Origin: Devosia subaequoris
GTDB taxonomy: Bacteria > Pseudomonadota > Alphaproteobacteria > Rhizobiales > Devosiaceae
Direction: 5' to 3'
Assembly (NCBI RefSeq): GCF_014197055.1
Contig: NZ_JACIEW010000012.1
Coordinates: 1 to 59,998 of the forward strand
Length of the DNA stretch: 59,998 nt
Shown: positions 8,235 to 17,856 of the stretch, piece by piece
How the letters are laid out: each line of letters begins with the position of its first letter
Position numbering within the stretch: position 1 is the first letter of the stretch
The notes under the pieces: model-generated
Seen by the model: the letters and a program-made list of their open reading frames with translations, nothing else
The model's database searches: none
What the model was told of the DNA's origin: nothing
Program-made: the position numbers and the translations under genes

Positions 8235-9149
8235 ATGAGACCCGCGCGTATCATCCTGTTATTGGTTGCCCTTGTGGCAGGTTCTCTGGCGGCCTTCCTG
8301 GTCATGAGGGGCAATACGCCACCGGCACCGACAACCGAGGTGAGGACCGAGGTCGTCCAGGAAGCCAAGACCCAGATTCTGGTGGCCAAGGCACCGATTG
8401 GCGTTGGCGAGCGGCTCAATCCGGCGCGTCTTGAATGGCAGGACTGGCCCGAAGGCGCCCTGCGCGCTGAATATGTGACCGTTTCCGCCATGCCTGATGC
8501 GCCTGACCAGCTCAAGGGCGCCGTCGCCCGTTTCGAATTCTTCCCCGGCGAACCGATCCGCGAGGCCAAGCTGGTCCGTGCCGACCAGGGCTACCTCTCC
8601 GCGGTGCTTTCGCCCGGCAAGCGCGGCGTTTCCGTCACCGTCTCGGCCGCCTCCAGTGCCGGCGGCTTCGTGGTGCCCAATGACCATGTCGACGTCCTGC
8701 TCACCACCTCAACCGAGATGGGACAGCGTTCCGAGGTCATCCTGTCCAATGTGCGTGTCCTGGCCCTGGGCAAGCGCCTGGGCGAAATGGGCGTCAGCGG
8801 CGGCGACGAAACTGGCGCCGAAGACAGCCCTAACCCCACGACATTCAACGATTCTACGATTGCCACGCTTGAACTCGACCCGGCCCAGGCCGAGACACTG
8901 GTCAATGCCTCGACCCGGGGTCGGCTGAGCCTCACTTTGCGTTCGGTCGCTGACTTCAATCGTGTTGAAACAGCCGTGCCCACCAACCAGGCCGTCCGGC
9001 TGATCCGCTACGGCCGTGAGCGGAGTGTACTGGCAGGCAGCGCCATGTCCGCTGACGCCAACGATTACAGCACCCCTGAATACGACAATTTGCCTGACAT
9101 CAATCAGGCCCCGGAGGCGTCCTCGACGCCCCAGATCCTGCCGCAATAG
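8235..9149 (+). CDS. cpaB: Flp pilus assembly protein CpaB (RcpC)
   Basis: The 304-residue protein has an N-terminal membrane anchor (residues 5–24), then a SAF-type domain containing VAKAPIGVGERL and the FFPGEPIREAKL segment, and an RcpC domain with NDHVDVLLTT. CpaB is a periplasmic component thought to help assemble or stabilise the CpaC secretin. It leads the plus-strand run cpaB–cpaC–cpaE–cpaF–tadB–tadC with tight spacing; cpaC starts 10 bp downstream. Confidence 0.93.
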   Translation: MRPARIILLLVALVAGSLAAFLVMRGNTPPAPTTEVRTEVVQEAKTQILVAKAPIGVGERLNPARLEWQDWPEGALRAEYVTVSAMPDAPDQLKGAVARFEFFPGEPIREAKLVRADQGYLSAVLSPGKRGVSVTVSAASSAGGFVVPNDHVDVLLTTSTEMGQRSEVILSNVRVLALGKRLGEMGVSGGDETGAEDSPNPTTFNDSTIATLELDPAQAETLVNASTRGRLSLTLRSVADFNRVETAVPTNQAVRLIRYGRERSVLAGSAMSADANDYSTPEYDNLPDINQAPEASSTPQILPQ

Positions 9150-9159
9150 AGGCGAGACA

Positions 9160-10584
9160 ATGATGGACAAGCCAACCAAATCGACACTGCGCAGGGTCTC
9201 CCGAGGCGCCGCCATATTCGGCCTGGCCACCTTGATGGGCGCTACCGCAGCCATCGTCCCGGCCATGGCGCAAGCCACTCCGGCACAGGTGACAATAGCG
9301 GCCTCGGCTTACGGGGCGGTTCGCTCGCTCGATGTCGAGCTGAACAAGTCGGTCATTGTTGATCTGCCGGCCGGGGTTGCTGAAGTCATCGTCTCCCAGC
9401 CCGATGTCGCTGCCGCGATCATGCGCTCACGCACTCGCAGCATTATTCAGGGCGTCACGGGTGGCAACACCAACGTGTTCTTTCTCGACGACCATGGCCG
9501 CACCATCCAGGTGCTGGACCTGCGCGTAATCGAAGAGCCGTCCCAGGTTGGCAACGCCCTCGAGGACGCTCTGAGGCGTGTCATTCCGGGCTCCCACATT
9601 AACGTTGAATCCGTGACCTTGGGCGATGAAACCAACCGCGTCGTGTTGACCGGCACCGTGCGCTCCGCCGAGGACAAGGACCGCGCCATGGCGGTAGCGG
9701 TACAGTTCGCCGGTTCAGTTGAAAACGTGGCCAGCATCATCGACGTCGCCGGGGCCCAGCAGGTTATGCTGCAGGTCACAGTGTCTGAAGTGAAGCGCGA
9801 TATCGCCAAGCAGTTCGGCATCAACTTCGGTGCCTTGCTCAATGTCGGCACGCTGAATCTGTTTGAATTCACCAATCGCCTGCTGACCGATTCCTTCCCC
9901 ACCGATGGGCTCAATGTCGGCTACAATGACGGCAACGGGAATTCCGTCGCGGCAGCGGTCCGTGCGTTGGAAGGGCGCGGGGCCTTGCGCGTGCTGGCCC
10001 AGCCGACCCTCACCGCAATTTCAGGACAGGAAGCCAAGTTCCTCGCCGGCGGTGAGTTGCCCTACTACACATATGACGACGAAGAGAGCACACGCACCGT
10101 GATCTTCAAGCCCTACGGCGTGGAGCTCTCATTCGTGCCCACGGTCAAGTCGAACGGTACCATCGGGCTCAAGGTCGACACTTCGGTGTCTGAGCCGCAG
10201 GCTGATTTCTCCATCACCAAGCGTCAGGCCGCCACATCGGTTGAACTGCCCAGCGGCACAACCCTCGCCATCGGTGGCCTGCTGCAGGAATCGACCAGTC
10301 AGGACATTCAGCAATTCCCGCTGCTCGGGGATATCCCGGTTCTGGGCGCCTTGTTCCGCTCACGCGACTACCAGACCCAGCAGACCGAACTGGTCATTCT
10401 GGTCACCCCCTATCTTGTCTCGCCCAGCCCGGCCAACTCCATTCCCGTGCCCACCGACCGCACGATGATGGCCAGTGATGCCGAGGGTATTTTCCTGGGC
10501 CGGCTCGAGACCATCTACGGGGTCGGCGCGACGGGCGAATTCCGCGGCGCGTTTTCCGGCAATGTCGGCTTTGTTTTGGACTGA
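9160..10584 (+). CDS. cpaC: Outer-membrane secretin CpaC (RcpA)
   Basis: The 474-residue protein has a signal peptide ending near AMAQA (about residue 38), a pilus N-terminal domain with LNKSVIVDLPAGVAEVIVSQ across residues 57–77, a BON domain (VTLGDETNRVVLTGTV), and a secretin barrel with VLAQPTLTAISGQ and ELPSGTTLAIGGLLQ. It forms the outer-membrane pore for the Flp pilus. ATG 9160 follows GAGGCGAG. CpaE starts only 24 bp after it, so the cpaD gene that often lies between them is missing here. Confidence 0.95.
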   Translation: MMDKPTKSTLRRVSRGAAIFGLATLMGATAAIVPAMAQATPAQVTIAASAYGAVRSLDVELNKSVIVDLPAGVAEVIVSQPDVAAAIMRSRTRSIIQGVTGGNTNVFFLDDHGRTIQVLDLRVIEEPSQVGNALEDALRRVIPGSHINVESVTLGDETNRVVLTGTVRSAEDKDRAMAVAVQFAGSVENVASIIDVAGAQQVMLQVTVSEVKRDIAKQFGINFGALLNVGTLNLFEFTNRLLTDSFPTDGLNVGYNDGNGNSVAAAVRALEGRGALRVLAQPTLTAISGQEAKFLAGGELPYYTYDDEESTRTVIFKPYGVELSFVPTVKSNGTIGLKVDTSVSEPQADFSITKRQAATSVELPSGTTLAIGGLLQESTSQDIQQFPLLGDIPVLGALFRSRDYQTQQTELVILVTPYLVSPSPANSIPVPTDRTMMASDAEGIFLGRLETIYGVGATGEFRGAFSGNVGFVLD

Positions 10585-10608
10585 TTGCGGATCAGGAGCA
10601 CTAGATCT

Positions 10609-11883
10609 ATGAGTTTCCTCACCCCTGACCAGCCCGCACAGGCGGAAGAGCCGGCAGCAGAGATCGCCTCCGGTGCACGCCTTGTGCCGCGCATCACCAT
10701 TCAGGCCTTCTGCGAACACTCCCAGACGGCTCAACTGGTCGAAAGCGCCATGCATGATCGGCGCATGTCCAAGGTGGCGCTGACCACCCATAACGGCGGC
10801 ATTGACGGCGCGGTCGAGACCTACAAGTCAAACCCCACGCCCAATCTGATCGTCGTTGAAACCACGCTTTCGCCGGACCAGATTCCCTCCGCGCTCGAAA
10901 AGCTCGCCGAGGTTTGTGATGCCTCGACCCGGGTTATCGTGCTCGGCCATGTCAACGATGTGCTGCTTTATCGCGAGCTGATCCGGTCCGGCATTTCCGA
11001 ATATGTCGTGCTCCCGGCCACCTCTTCCGAGATCGTTACCTGCATCACAGAGCTTTACGCTGCTGAGGGCGCAGCCCCAATCGGGCGCACGGTCGGCTTC
11101 ATTTCGGCCAAGGGCGGCGCGGGCAGTTCCACCATCGCTCATAATGTGGGCTGGGCAATTGCCACCGGCCTGCGCCAGGATTGCCTGATCGTCGATATGG
11201 ACCTGCCCTTCGGCACGGCCGGCCTCAACTTCAATCAGGACCCGCCCCACGGGCTGGCCGATGCGGTTCTGGCCAACCAGAAGGTCGACCAGACCATGCT
11301 GGACCGGCTGATGAGCAAGGCGGCCAATCATATCAATCTGCTCACCGCGCCCGCGACCCTGGATCACAACTGGGATTTCGAGGAGCGCGAATTCGAGCAG
11401 GTCATTGAGACCTGCCAGAAGAGCGTGCCGATCATCGTGCTCGACATCCCGCATGGCTGGACTGGCTGGACCCGCCAGACCCTGGCTTCGATCGACGATG
11501 TCGTCATTGTCGTCGAACCGGATCTGGCCAATCTGCGCAATGCCAAGAACATGGCTGATGCCATCAAGGCGCTGCGCCCCACCGATGCCGGTCCCAAGCT
11601 GGTGATCAACAAGTTCGGCGTGCCCCGCCGGCCCGAGATCGGTGCCAATGAGTTCGCGTCTTCGGTGGAGTGTGAACTGATCGGACAGATCGGCTTCGAT
11701 GCGCAGCTCTTCGGGACAGCCGCCAATAACGGACAGATGATCGCCGAGGTCGCTGCCAACAATAAGATCAACGAGATCTTCTCCAATATCGGCATGCACG
11801 TCACTGGCCGGAAGCCGGGCCATGTCGCGGCAAAAACCGGGAGCCTGCTCAAGCTTCCATCCCTGTTCAAGAAGCGGGCCTGA
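10609..11883 (+). CDS. cpaE: Pilus localisation ATPase-like protein CpaE (TadZ)
   Basis: The 424-residue protein has an N-terminal receiver-like domain (about 30–150), where VVETTLSPDQ replaces the usual phospho-Asp motif, and a MinD/ParA-like domain. The Walker A variant AKGGAGSSTIAHN is near residue 168 and the Walker B region IVDMDLPFGTAG near residue 195. CpaE/TadZ places the Tad machine at a cell pole. ATG 10609 follows CAGGAG; the extra eight residues upstream lack support. Confidence 0.93.
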   Translation: MSFLTPDQPAQAEEPAAEIASGARLVPRITIQAFCEHSQTAQLVESAMHDRRMSKVALTTHNGGIDGAVETYKSNPTPNLIVVETTLSPDQIPSALEKLAEVCDASTRVIVLGHVNDVLLYRELIRSGISEYVVLPATSSEIVTCITELYAAEGAAPIGRTVGFISAKGGAGSSTIAHNVGWAIATGLRQDCLIVDMDLPFGTAGLNFNQDPPHGLADAVLANQKVDQTMLDRLMSKAANHINLLTAPATLDHNWDFEEREFEQVIETCQKSVPIIVLDIPHGWTGWTRQTLASIDDVVIVVEPDLANLRNAKNMADAIKALRPTDAGPKLVINKFGVPRRPEIGANEFASSVECELIGQIGFDAQLFGTAANNGQMIAEVAANNKINEIFSNIGMHVTGRKPGHVAAKTGSLLKLPSLFKKRA

Positions 11884-11921
11884 AGCCGGCAAACGTAGAG
11901 ACCAGAACGGTAGGGACTTTC

Positions 11922-13412
11922 ATGTTTGGCAAGCGCACCACATTTGGCGGCAACACGCCCGGACTGAGCGAGGCACCGCGGCCGGTGGCCAGTCCGTCGC
12001 CCGCGCCGGCACCTGCCCCGCAGCGCCGCGCCAGCGACGGCGATGGCATGAGCGCCCGCATGCGGACCACCGATGAAGTGCTCGATGTCCGGGCACCGGC
12101 CGATGCCCAGCGCGCCAAGGAATATTTCCAGACCAAGTCCGCTATCTTCAATGCGCTGATCGACAGCATCGATCTCAGCCAGCTCGCCACCATGGAGACC
12201 CAGTCGGCGCGTGAGGAAATCCGCGACATCGTCGCCGAGATCATCGCGCTCAAATCCATCGTCATGTCGATCTCCGAGCAGGAAGACCTGCTTGAGGACA
12301 TCTGCAACGATGTGCTGGGCTATGGTCCGCTTGAGCCGCTGCTGGCGCGCGACGACATTGCCGATATCATGGTGAACGGCTCGCAGAAGTGCTATATCGA
12401 AGTGGCCGGCAAGGTGCGCCTGACCAATGTGCGCTTCCGTGACGACTCGCATCTGATGAATGTGTGCCAGCGCATCGTGTCCCAGGTCGGCCGCCGGGTC
12501 GATGAAGGCTCGCCCATCTGTGACGCGCGCCTGCCAGATGGCTCCCGCGTCAACGTCATCGCCCCGCCCTTGGCCATTGATGGCGCTGCGCTCACCATTC
12601 GTAAATTCAAGAAGGACAAGCTGACCCTCCAGCAGCTTGTCAAATACAATTCCATCTCGCCAGAAGGCGCCGAAGTGCTGCGCATCCTGGGCCGGGTGCG
12701 CGCCAATGTGCTGATCTCAGGCGGTACCGGTTCGGGCAAAACCACGCTGCTCAATTGCCTCACCGCCTTCATCGAGAAGGACGAGCGCGTCATCACCTGC
12801 GAGGACTCGGCCGAACTCCAGCTCCAGCAGCCCCATGTAGTGCGGCTTGAAACCCGCCCGCCCAATCTCGAGGGCGAAGGCGAGATCACCATGCGCGATC
12901 TCATCAAGAACTGCCTGCGCATGCGGCCCGAACGCATCATCGTCGGTGAGGTACGTGGCCCCGAAGCCTTCGATCTGCTCCAGGCCATGAATACCGGCCA
13001 TGACGGCTCGATGGGCACGCTGCACGCCAACTCGCCGCGCGAAGCTCTTTCACGTCTGGAATCGATGATCACCATGGGCGGGTACGCCCTGCCCAGCCGG
13101 ACCATCCGCGAGATGATCGTGTCGTCCATCGACGTGATCGTCCAGGCCGCCCGCTTGCGCGATGGCTCGCGCCGCATCACCCATATCTCCGAGGTGCTGG
13201 GCATGGAAGGCGATGTCATCGTCACCCAGGACGTCTTCCTTTATGACATCATGGGCGAGGACGCCAACGGCATGCTGCTGGGCAAGCATCGCTCCACCGG
13301 TATCACTAAGCCGCAATTCACCGAGCGCGCCCGCTACTTCAACGAAGAAGCCAATCTGGTCGAGGCGCTCGAAAAGGCCAATATCGAAGAGCACGAGATT
13401 TTGGGACGCTAG
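11922..13412 (+). CDS. cpaF: Tad pilus assembly/retraction ATPase CpaF
   Basis: The 496-residue secretion ATPase powers Flp pilus extension and retraction. An Ala/Pro-rich N-terminal linker (residues 15–45) precedes an all-alpha domain and the ATPase core. Walker A GGTGSGKTT is at 267–275, the Asp box begins CEDSAELQL, Walker B includes RIIVGEVRGPE, and the His box is MGTLHANSPRE. Length and motif order match CpaF of other alphaproteobacteria. It starts 38 bp after cpaE with tadB 2 bp beyond its stop. Confidence 0.97.
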   Translation: MFGKRTTFGGNTPGLSEAPRPVASPSPAPAPAPQRRASDGDGMSARMRTTDEVLDVRAPADAQRAKEYFQTKSAIFNALIDSIDLSQLATMETQSAREEIRDIVAEIIALKSIVMSISEQEDLLEDICNDVLGYGPLEPLLARDDIADIMVNGSQKCYIEVAGKVRLTNVRFRDDSHLMNVCQRIVSQVGRRVDEGSPICDARLPDGSRVNVIAPPLAIDGAALTIRKFKKDKLTLQQLVKYNSISPEGAEVLRILGRVRANVLISGGTGSGKTTLLNCLTAFIEKDERVITCEDSAELQLQQPHVVRLETRPPNLEGEGEITMRDLIKNCLRMRPERIIVGEVRGPEAFDLLQAMNTGHDGSMGTLHANSPREALSRLESMITMGGYALPSRTIREMIVSSIDVIVQAARLRDGSRRITHISEVLGMEGDVIVTQDVFLYDIMGEDANGMLLGKHRSTGITKPQFTERARYFNEEANLVEALEKANIEEHEILGR

Positions 13413-13414
13413 CC

Positions 13415-14389
13415 ATGATTACGCTCGCTCTTGTCGCGCTTTTCGTCGTCACCATCGGGGCAGCAGGATTTGCACTGGTGCCTTCGGCCCTGGGCAACAA
13501 ACGTGCCGAACAGCGCATGAAGGCCTTTCAAGGCGACATCCGGGCCAATCGCCGCGAAGCCGATGCCAGCCGCACGCGTGAAGACCGTCGCCGTTCCGTG
13601 CAGCAGGCTCTCAAATCCCAGACCGACGAGTTGAATGCTAAGAAGCGCCTGAGCCTGTCTGACCTGATCTTTCAGGCCGGCATGACCATCAAGCCCGCAG
13701 CCTTCATTCGCAACAGCATCATTTTCGGCGTCGTGCTGTTTGTGGCGCTCGTCATTGTCCAGGTGCCATTCTATTTCGCCGCGATCTTCGCGGTCGCGGG
13801 CGGCTATCTGTTGCCGCGCTTTTATGTTTCGCGCCGTCGGAAGAAATATCAGGACCGCTTTCTCGATGAATTGCCCAACGCCGTTGAGGCCATCGTACGG
13901 GGCGTCAAGACCGGTCTGCCGCTCAACGATTCCATGCGCGTGGTGGCCAAGGAGACCAAGGAGCCGGTCAAGTCCGAGTTCGCACGCGTGCTGGATCAGC
14001 AGAGCTTTGGCCAGTCCATGACTGAAGCCGTGCAGGTCTTGCTCGACCGTGTCCCGCTGCCCGAAGTCAATTTCTTCGTGGTGGTCATTTCCGTGCAGCA
14101 ACAGGCCGGCGGCAATCTCTCCGAGGCGCTGGGCAACCTGGCGCGCGTGCTGCGCAACCGCAAGAAGATGAAGCAGAAGGTCAAGGCCATGTCCTCCGAG
14201 GCCAAGGCCTCGGCCGGCATCATCGGCTCGCTGCCCTTTGTCGTGGCCACCCTGGTGTCGCTGGTCACGCCCACCTATTTGCTGCCGCTATTCGTCACGC
14301 CGGTGGGCAATATCTGTCTGGCTGTCGGCGTTCTGATGCTGGCCACCGGCATTTTCGTGATGAACCGCATGGTGCAGTTCGAAGTTTGA
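13415..14389 (+). CDS. tadB: Tad inner-membrane platform protein TadB
   Basis: The 324-residue protein has a type II secretion F domain (about residues 155–280, with PNAVEAIVRGVKTGLPL) flanked by membrane segments: one at the N-terminus, a pair near residues 93–135 and two near the C-terminus. With TadC it forms the membrane platform of the pilus machine. It starts 2 bp after cpaF, so the genes are translationally close. Confidence 0.95.
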   Translation: MITLALVALFVVTIGAAGFALVPSALGNKRAEQRMKAFQGDIRANRREADASRTREDRRRSVQQALKSQTDELNAKKRLSLSDLIFQAGMTIKPAAFIRNSIIFGVVLFVALVIVQVPFYFAAIFAVAGGYLLPRFYVSRRRKKYQDRFLDELPNAVEAIVRGVKTGLPLNDSMRVVAKETKEPVKSEFARVLDQQSFGQSMTEAVQVLLDRVPLPEVNFFVVVISVQQQAGGNLSEALGNLARVLRNRKKMKQKVKAMSSEAKASAGIIGSLPFVVATLVSLVTPTYLLPLFVTPVGNICLAVGVLMLATGIFVMNRMVQFEV

Positions 14390-14405
14390 ACCGGGGTCGT
14401 CATCC

Positions 14406-15419
14406 ATGAACATTGTCGAGCTTCTGACCCAGCGGGATTTCCTCATCGCCGTGCTGGCGGCTGTTTCTGCGGCGGCTGTGGTTTTCACCTTCGGCTCGTC
14501 AATGATTGTTCGCCAGGACATGAAAAAGCGTATCAAGCGCGTCGCAGTCGAACGCGACCGGATGCGCGCGGAGGAAATGGTTCGCCTGCGGGGGGCTGGT
14601 GGCAATACCGATGGCCGAAGCTCCATCCGGCGCGGCAAGGAGCCCAAATCCTATATGAAGCGCGCCGTCGAGCGCTTCGATCTGAAAAAGGCCTTCCAGG
14701 ACGATACCACCGTCGACAAACTGGCCATGGCCGGGCTGCGCGGGCAGGGCGAACTGACCAAGTTCCTGTTTCAGCGCCTGGTTTATCCCATCGGCGTCTT
14801 TGCCTTCGCCGCCTTCTATCTGCTCTTCGTGACGCCGGGCGACCGCCCAGTTTACCTCAACCTGATCTATGCCATCGGTGCGGGCCTGGTGGGGGCCTAT
14901 CTTCCCTTGCTTCTCCTCAGGAACCGGACCCAGAAGCGCCAGACCTCCATCCGGCGCTCCTGGCCGGATTGTCTCGATCTGCTGCTGTTGTGCGTCGAAG
15001 CCGGCATGTCGATGGAACATGCCTTCAAACGTGTCGCCAAGGAAATCGGCGGCCAGTCCGCTGAACTGGCCGAGGAGCTGACGCTCACCACGGCGGAACT
15101 GTCTTTCCTCGAAGACCGCACCCGCGCCTACGAGAATCTGGGCCGCCGCACCGGCCTTGATGGCGTCAAATCGGTGATGACCGCGCTCATCCAGGCCGAC
15201 CGCTACGGCACCTCTGTGGGCCAGGCCCTGCGCGTTATGGCAGAAGAGGGCCGCGAAGCGCGCATGATGGAAGCCGAAAAGAAAGCCGCTGCGCTGCCCC
15301 CCAAGCTCACAGTGCCGCTGATCCTATTCTTCCTGCCGGTGCTGTTTATCGTCATCCTCTCCCCGGCCATGATTCAGGTCTTCACCGGCTCCGTCGCAAC
15401 GACCATGGGCGGCGGCTAA
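14406..15419 (+). CDS. tadC: Tad inner-membrane platform protein TadC
   Basis: The 337-residue protein is a second type II secretion F-domain membrane protein. It carries CVEAGMSMEHAFKRVAKEIG (about residues 198–217), the GxS-type core of the F domain, and four hydrophobic stretches. It pairs with TadB. It is the last plus-strand gene of the locus and is followed by a hairpin at 15433–15450 without a T-run. Confidence 0.95.
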   Translation: MNIVELLTQRDFLIAVLAAVSAAAVVFTFGSSMIVRQDMKKRIKRVAVERDRMRAEEMVRLRGAGGNTDGRSSIRRGKEPKSYMKRAVERFDLKKAFQDDTTVDKLAMAGLRGQGELTKFLFQRLVYPIGVFAFAAFYLLFVTPGDRPVYLNLIYAIGAGLVGAYLPLLLLRNRTQKRQTSIRRSWPDCLDLLLLCVEAGMSMEHAFKRVAKEIGGQSAELAEELTLTTAELSFLEDRTRAYENLGRRTGLDGVKSVMTALIQADRYGTSVGQALRVMAEEGREARMMEAEKKAAALPPKLTVPLILFFLPVLFIVILSPAMIQVFTGSVATTMGGG

Positions 15420-15589
15420 ACCAACCTATGGAGACGGACGCTGGTCCGTCCTGGCCGAATTGCTCGGTCAGCTCGATCGGCAGATCCTCAGGGCTACGGG
15501 CGTGGACGAGCTCCATGTAACCAAGCCATGCGGCGGCATTGGTTCACGCAACCAACCTATCGAGTTGATTGAGCAGGGACTGGAGAGTG
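15420..15589. other. Short intergenic stretch with a hairpin and an unassigned open frame
   Basis: GACGGAC at 15433–15439 pairs with GTCCGTC at 15444–15450 around a 4-nt loop and may end tadC transcription. A plus-strand frame from about 15421 stays open for roughly 70 codons and reads protein-like (for example WSVLAELLGQLDRQIL) but has no start codon or ribosome site. I do not call it a gene; it could be a decayed remnant. Confidence 0.35.
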
Positions 15590-16360
15590 TTAGCTCTTCC
15601 CGATCACGTCCCAGCGGTTCTGCTGGGTAAGAAGAGCCCGGACATAGGCCATATTGGCTTCGACCTGTTCGGGCGGCAGCTCGGCGGCATAGAGGGCGCG
15701 GCACTCGTCGAACCGGCCTTGCAGGCCCACCACCAATGCCAGGTTCTGCCGCGTCTGCGTATTGGCGCCGCGCATCTGCACCGCCCGGCGTAGATGCTTC
15801 TCTGCGGCCACCAGATCATTGGTCATGGCATAGGACAGACCCAGATTGGTCTCGATCGAGGCCTCGCCCGGCGCACTTACTCCGGCCTGCACATAGATCT
15901 TGCGAGCCTCCTCGTGCCGACCGGTCTGGTCCAGCGTGGCGCCCAGCACCAGCAGTGCGTTCCAATCCGGTGCATCGGGCCGGATTACGTTGCGCAGCAC
16001 CTCGATGGACTGCTCGAACCGCCCGGCTGCCGTCAGGGCCTTGGCATAGGCCACGCTTATGGCGACATCGCCACTATGGTGCGGCATCGCCTGTTCCAGT
16101 GCCGCTGCCGCCTGCTGTGGCTGACCAGCCGCACGCAGCGCCGCTGCATAGTGAATGACAACTGCGCGGTCCTTCGGATTGGCGCGATAGCGTGCAGTCA
16201 ATTCACCCAGATTGGCGTTGCTCTGTGCCGCGCTCATGCCGGAGTAATCGGTGCTGGCCAACTGGCCGCGATTGGACGCGCAGGCCGAAAGCACAAGCGC
16301 TGCAACACCTGCAAGGAGCAGGGGGCGCAATATTCCGCTGATCCGTCCTGGGTTGAACAA
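15590..16360 (-). CDS. tadD: TadD-like TPR lipoprotein
   Basis: The 256-residue protein has a lipoprotein signal peptide with lipobox VLSAC near residue 27 and at least four TPR-like helical repeats (for example YAAALRAAGQPQQAAAALE and LGLSYAMTNDLVAAEKHLR). TadD is the pilotin-like outer-membrane lipoprotein of the Tad system. I chose TTG 16360 because GGAG lies 6 nt upstream and it gives a compact signal peptide; a TTG at 16408 would add 16 unlikely residues. It is on the opposite strand to the rest of the operon. Confidence 0.87.
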   Translation of the reverse strand: MFNPGRISGILRPLLLAGVAALVLSACASNRGQLASTDYSGMSAAQSNANLGELTARYRANPKDRAVVIHYAAALRAAGQPQQAAAALEQAMPHHSGDVAISVAYAKALTAAGRFEQSIEVLRNVIRPDAPDWNALLVLGATLDQTGRHEEARKIYVQAGVSAPGEASIETNLGLSYAMTNDLVAAEKHLRRAVQMRGANTQTRQNLALVVGLQGRFDECRALYAAELPPEQVEANMAYVRALLTQQNRWDVIGKS

Positions 16361-16427
16361 TCTGCACTCCGGGCCGCTGTCGGGCCATATGATCTCTCCC
16401 AAGAGCAATAGATCATTAACCCTAACG

Positions 16428-16442
16428 CGCGGTTAAACCGCG
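16428..16442. promoter_or_regulatory. Palindrome between divergent tadD and aminopeptidase genes
   Basis: CGCGGTT and AACCGCG flank a single A, giving a 15-bp perfect inverted repeat in the divergent promoter region. It could be an operator for either gene. No known factor is recognised. Confidence 0.3.
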
Positions 16443-16506
16443 ATCCTGTGGCGTTGTGCGCACGCATGGTCCCGGCTAGACATGGGTGACCAAACGGAGT
16501 TCTGAC

Positions 16507-17856
16507 ATGACTGACCAAGCCGCCACCCCACTCATTTTCATTCCCGAGAACGGGGTGGAGGCTGGACCGCTGGATGATGGGCAGCGGGCCTGGGCCAAGG
16601 CCAATGGATTTGCCGGCCAGCGCGGGCGCCTGTTGGCGATGCCTGACGCCAAGGGCGGCATTGCGGCTTGGTTGTTCGGCACCGGCCCGGAGCAAGGGCG
16701 TCCCGTTTTTGTGGCCGGTCTGGCGTCTGCGAGCCTACCTGAGGGCGACTATCAGCTGCAGGGCAGTTTCGGCGATCCGACCTTGGCCTCTATTGCCTTC
16801 CGCCTCGGCGCCTATCGTTTCGAATCCTATCGCGCCGCGCCGCCGGCGCCGCGCCTGGTTCTGCCCGAAGCGGCCGATGCCGGGGAAGTTGAGCGGCAGG
16901 TTGCGGCCGCCAGCCTGACGCGCGACCTGATCAACACCCCTGCCAATGATCTGGGCCCCGATGCCCTTGAAGCCCGGGCGCGGGATCTGGCCACCCGCCA
17001 CGACATGAGCATCGCCGTCATCAAGGGCAATGAACTGCTCGAACAGAATTTTCCGATGATCCACGCCGTGGGCCGCGCCAGCGCCCAAGCGCCGCGCCTC
17101 ATCGATCTGCGCTGGGGCAAGGAAACCGATCCCAAGGTGACTTTGGTCGGCAAGGGCGTCACCTTTGACACTGGTGGTCTCGACATCAAGTCGGCTGCCG
17201 GCATGCTGATGATGAAAAAGGACATGGGCGGTGCAGCCAATGTGCTCGGGCTTGCCCATGCCATCATGGATGCCGGGCTGCCGCTGCGCCTGCGGGTACT
17301 GCTGCCTGTCGTCGAGAACGCCATCGCCGGCAATGCCTTCCGTCCCGGCGATGTCTTGCGCTCGCGCGCGGGCATCAGCGTGGAAATCGGCAATACCGAT
17401 GCAGAAGGCCGGTTGATCCTTGCCGATGCACTTGCCCTGGCCGATGAAGAAAAGCCGGACTTGCTGATCGATATGGCAACGCTGACCGGCGCAGCCCGCG
17501 TCGCACTCGGGCCTGAATTGCCCGCGCTTTATTCCACCGATGACAGCGTGGCGGCAGGTCTTGCCGCAGCGGGTTTGGCATCCGAAGATCCGCTCTGGCC
17601 CATGCCGCTTTGGTCACCCTATTCGAGCCTGCTCTCCTCTCGCATCGCCGATCTGAACAATACTGCCAGCGGTGGACATGCCGGGTCCGTCACCGCGGCC
17701 TTGTTCCTCAAGCGTTTTGTCAGCAAGGCGGCGGCCTGGGTGCATCTTGATATTTTCGGTTGGGCCCCCGATGCACGGCCCGGTCGTCCGGTCGGCGGCA
17801 CCGACCAGGCAATCCGCGCGATCTACGGTCTGCTCCGGCAGCGTTACTCGGCCTGA
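16507..17856 (+). CDS. Leucyl aminopeptidase-family protein (M17)
   Basis: The 449-residue cytosolic metallopeptidase removes N-terminal residues from peptides. The M17 signature NTDAEGRLILADAL is near residue 298. The other metal and catalytic segments, GKGVTFDTGGLDIKS and MMKKDMGGAA, carry the conserved Lys and Asp. It is closer to the PepB-like "leucyl aminopeptidase family" group than to classical PepA because of its shorter N-terminal domain. ATG 16507 follows GGAG. Its 3' end overlaps the convergent membrane gene by 13 bp. Confidence 0.92.
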   Translation: MTDQAATPLIFIPENGVEAGPLDDGQRAWAKANGFAGQRGRLLAMPDAKGGIAAWLFGTGPEQGRPVFVAGLASASLPEGDYQLQGSFGDPTLASIAFRLGAYRFESYRAAPPAPRLVLPEAADAGEVERQVAAASLTRDLINTPANDLGPDALEARARDLATRHDMSIAVIKGNELLEQNFPMIHAVGRASAQAPRLIDLRWGKETDPKVTLVGKGVTFDTGGLDIKSAAGMLMMKKDMGGAANVLGLAHAIMDAGLPLRLRVLLPVVENAIAGNAFRPGDVLRSRAGISVEIGNTDAEGRLILADALALADEEKPDLLIDMATLTGAARVALGPELPALYSTDDSVAAGLAAAGLASEDPLWPMPLWSPYSSLLSSRIADLNNTASGGHAGSVTAALFLKRFVSKAAAWVHLDIFGWAPDARPGRPVGGTDQAIRAIYGLLRQRYSA

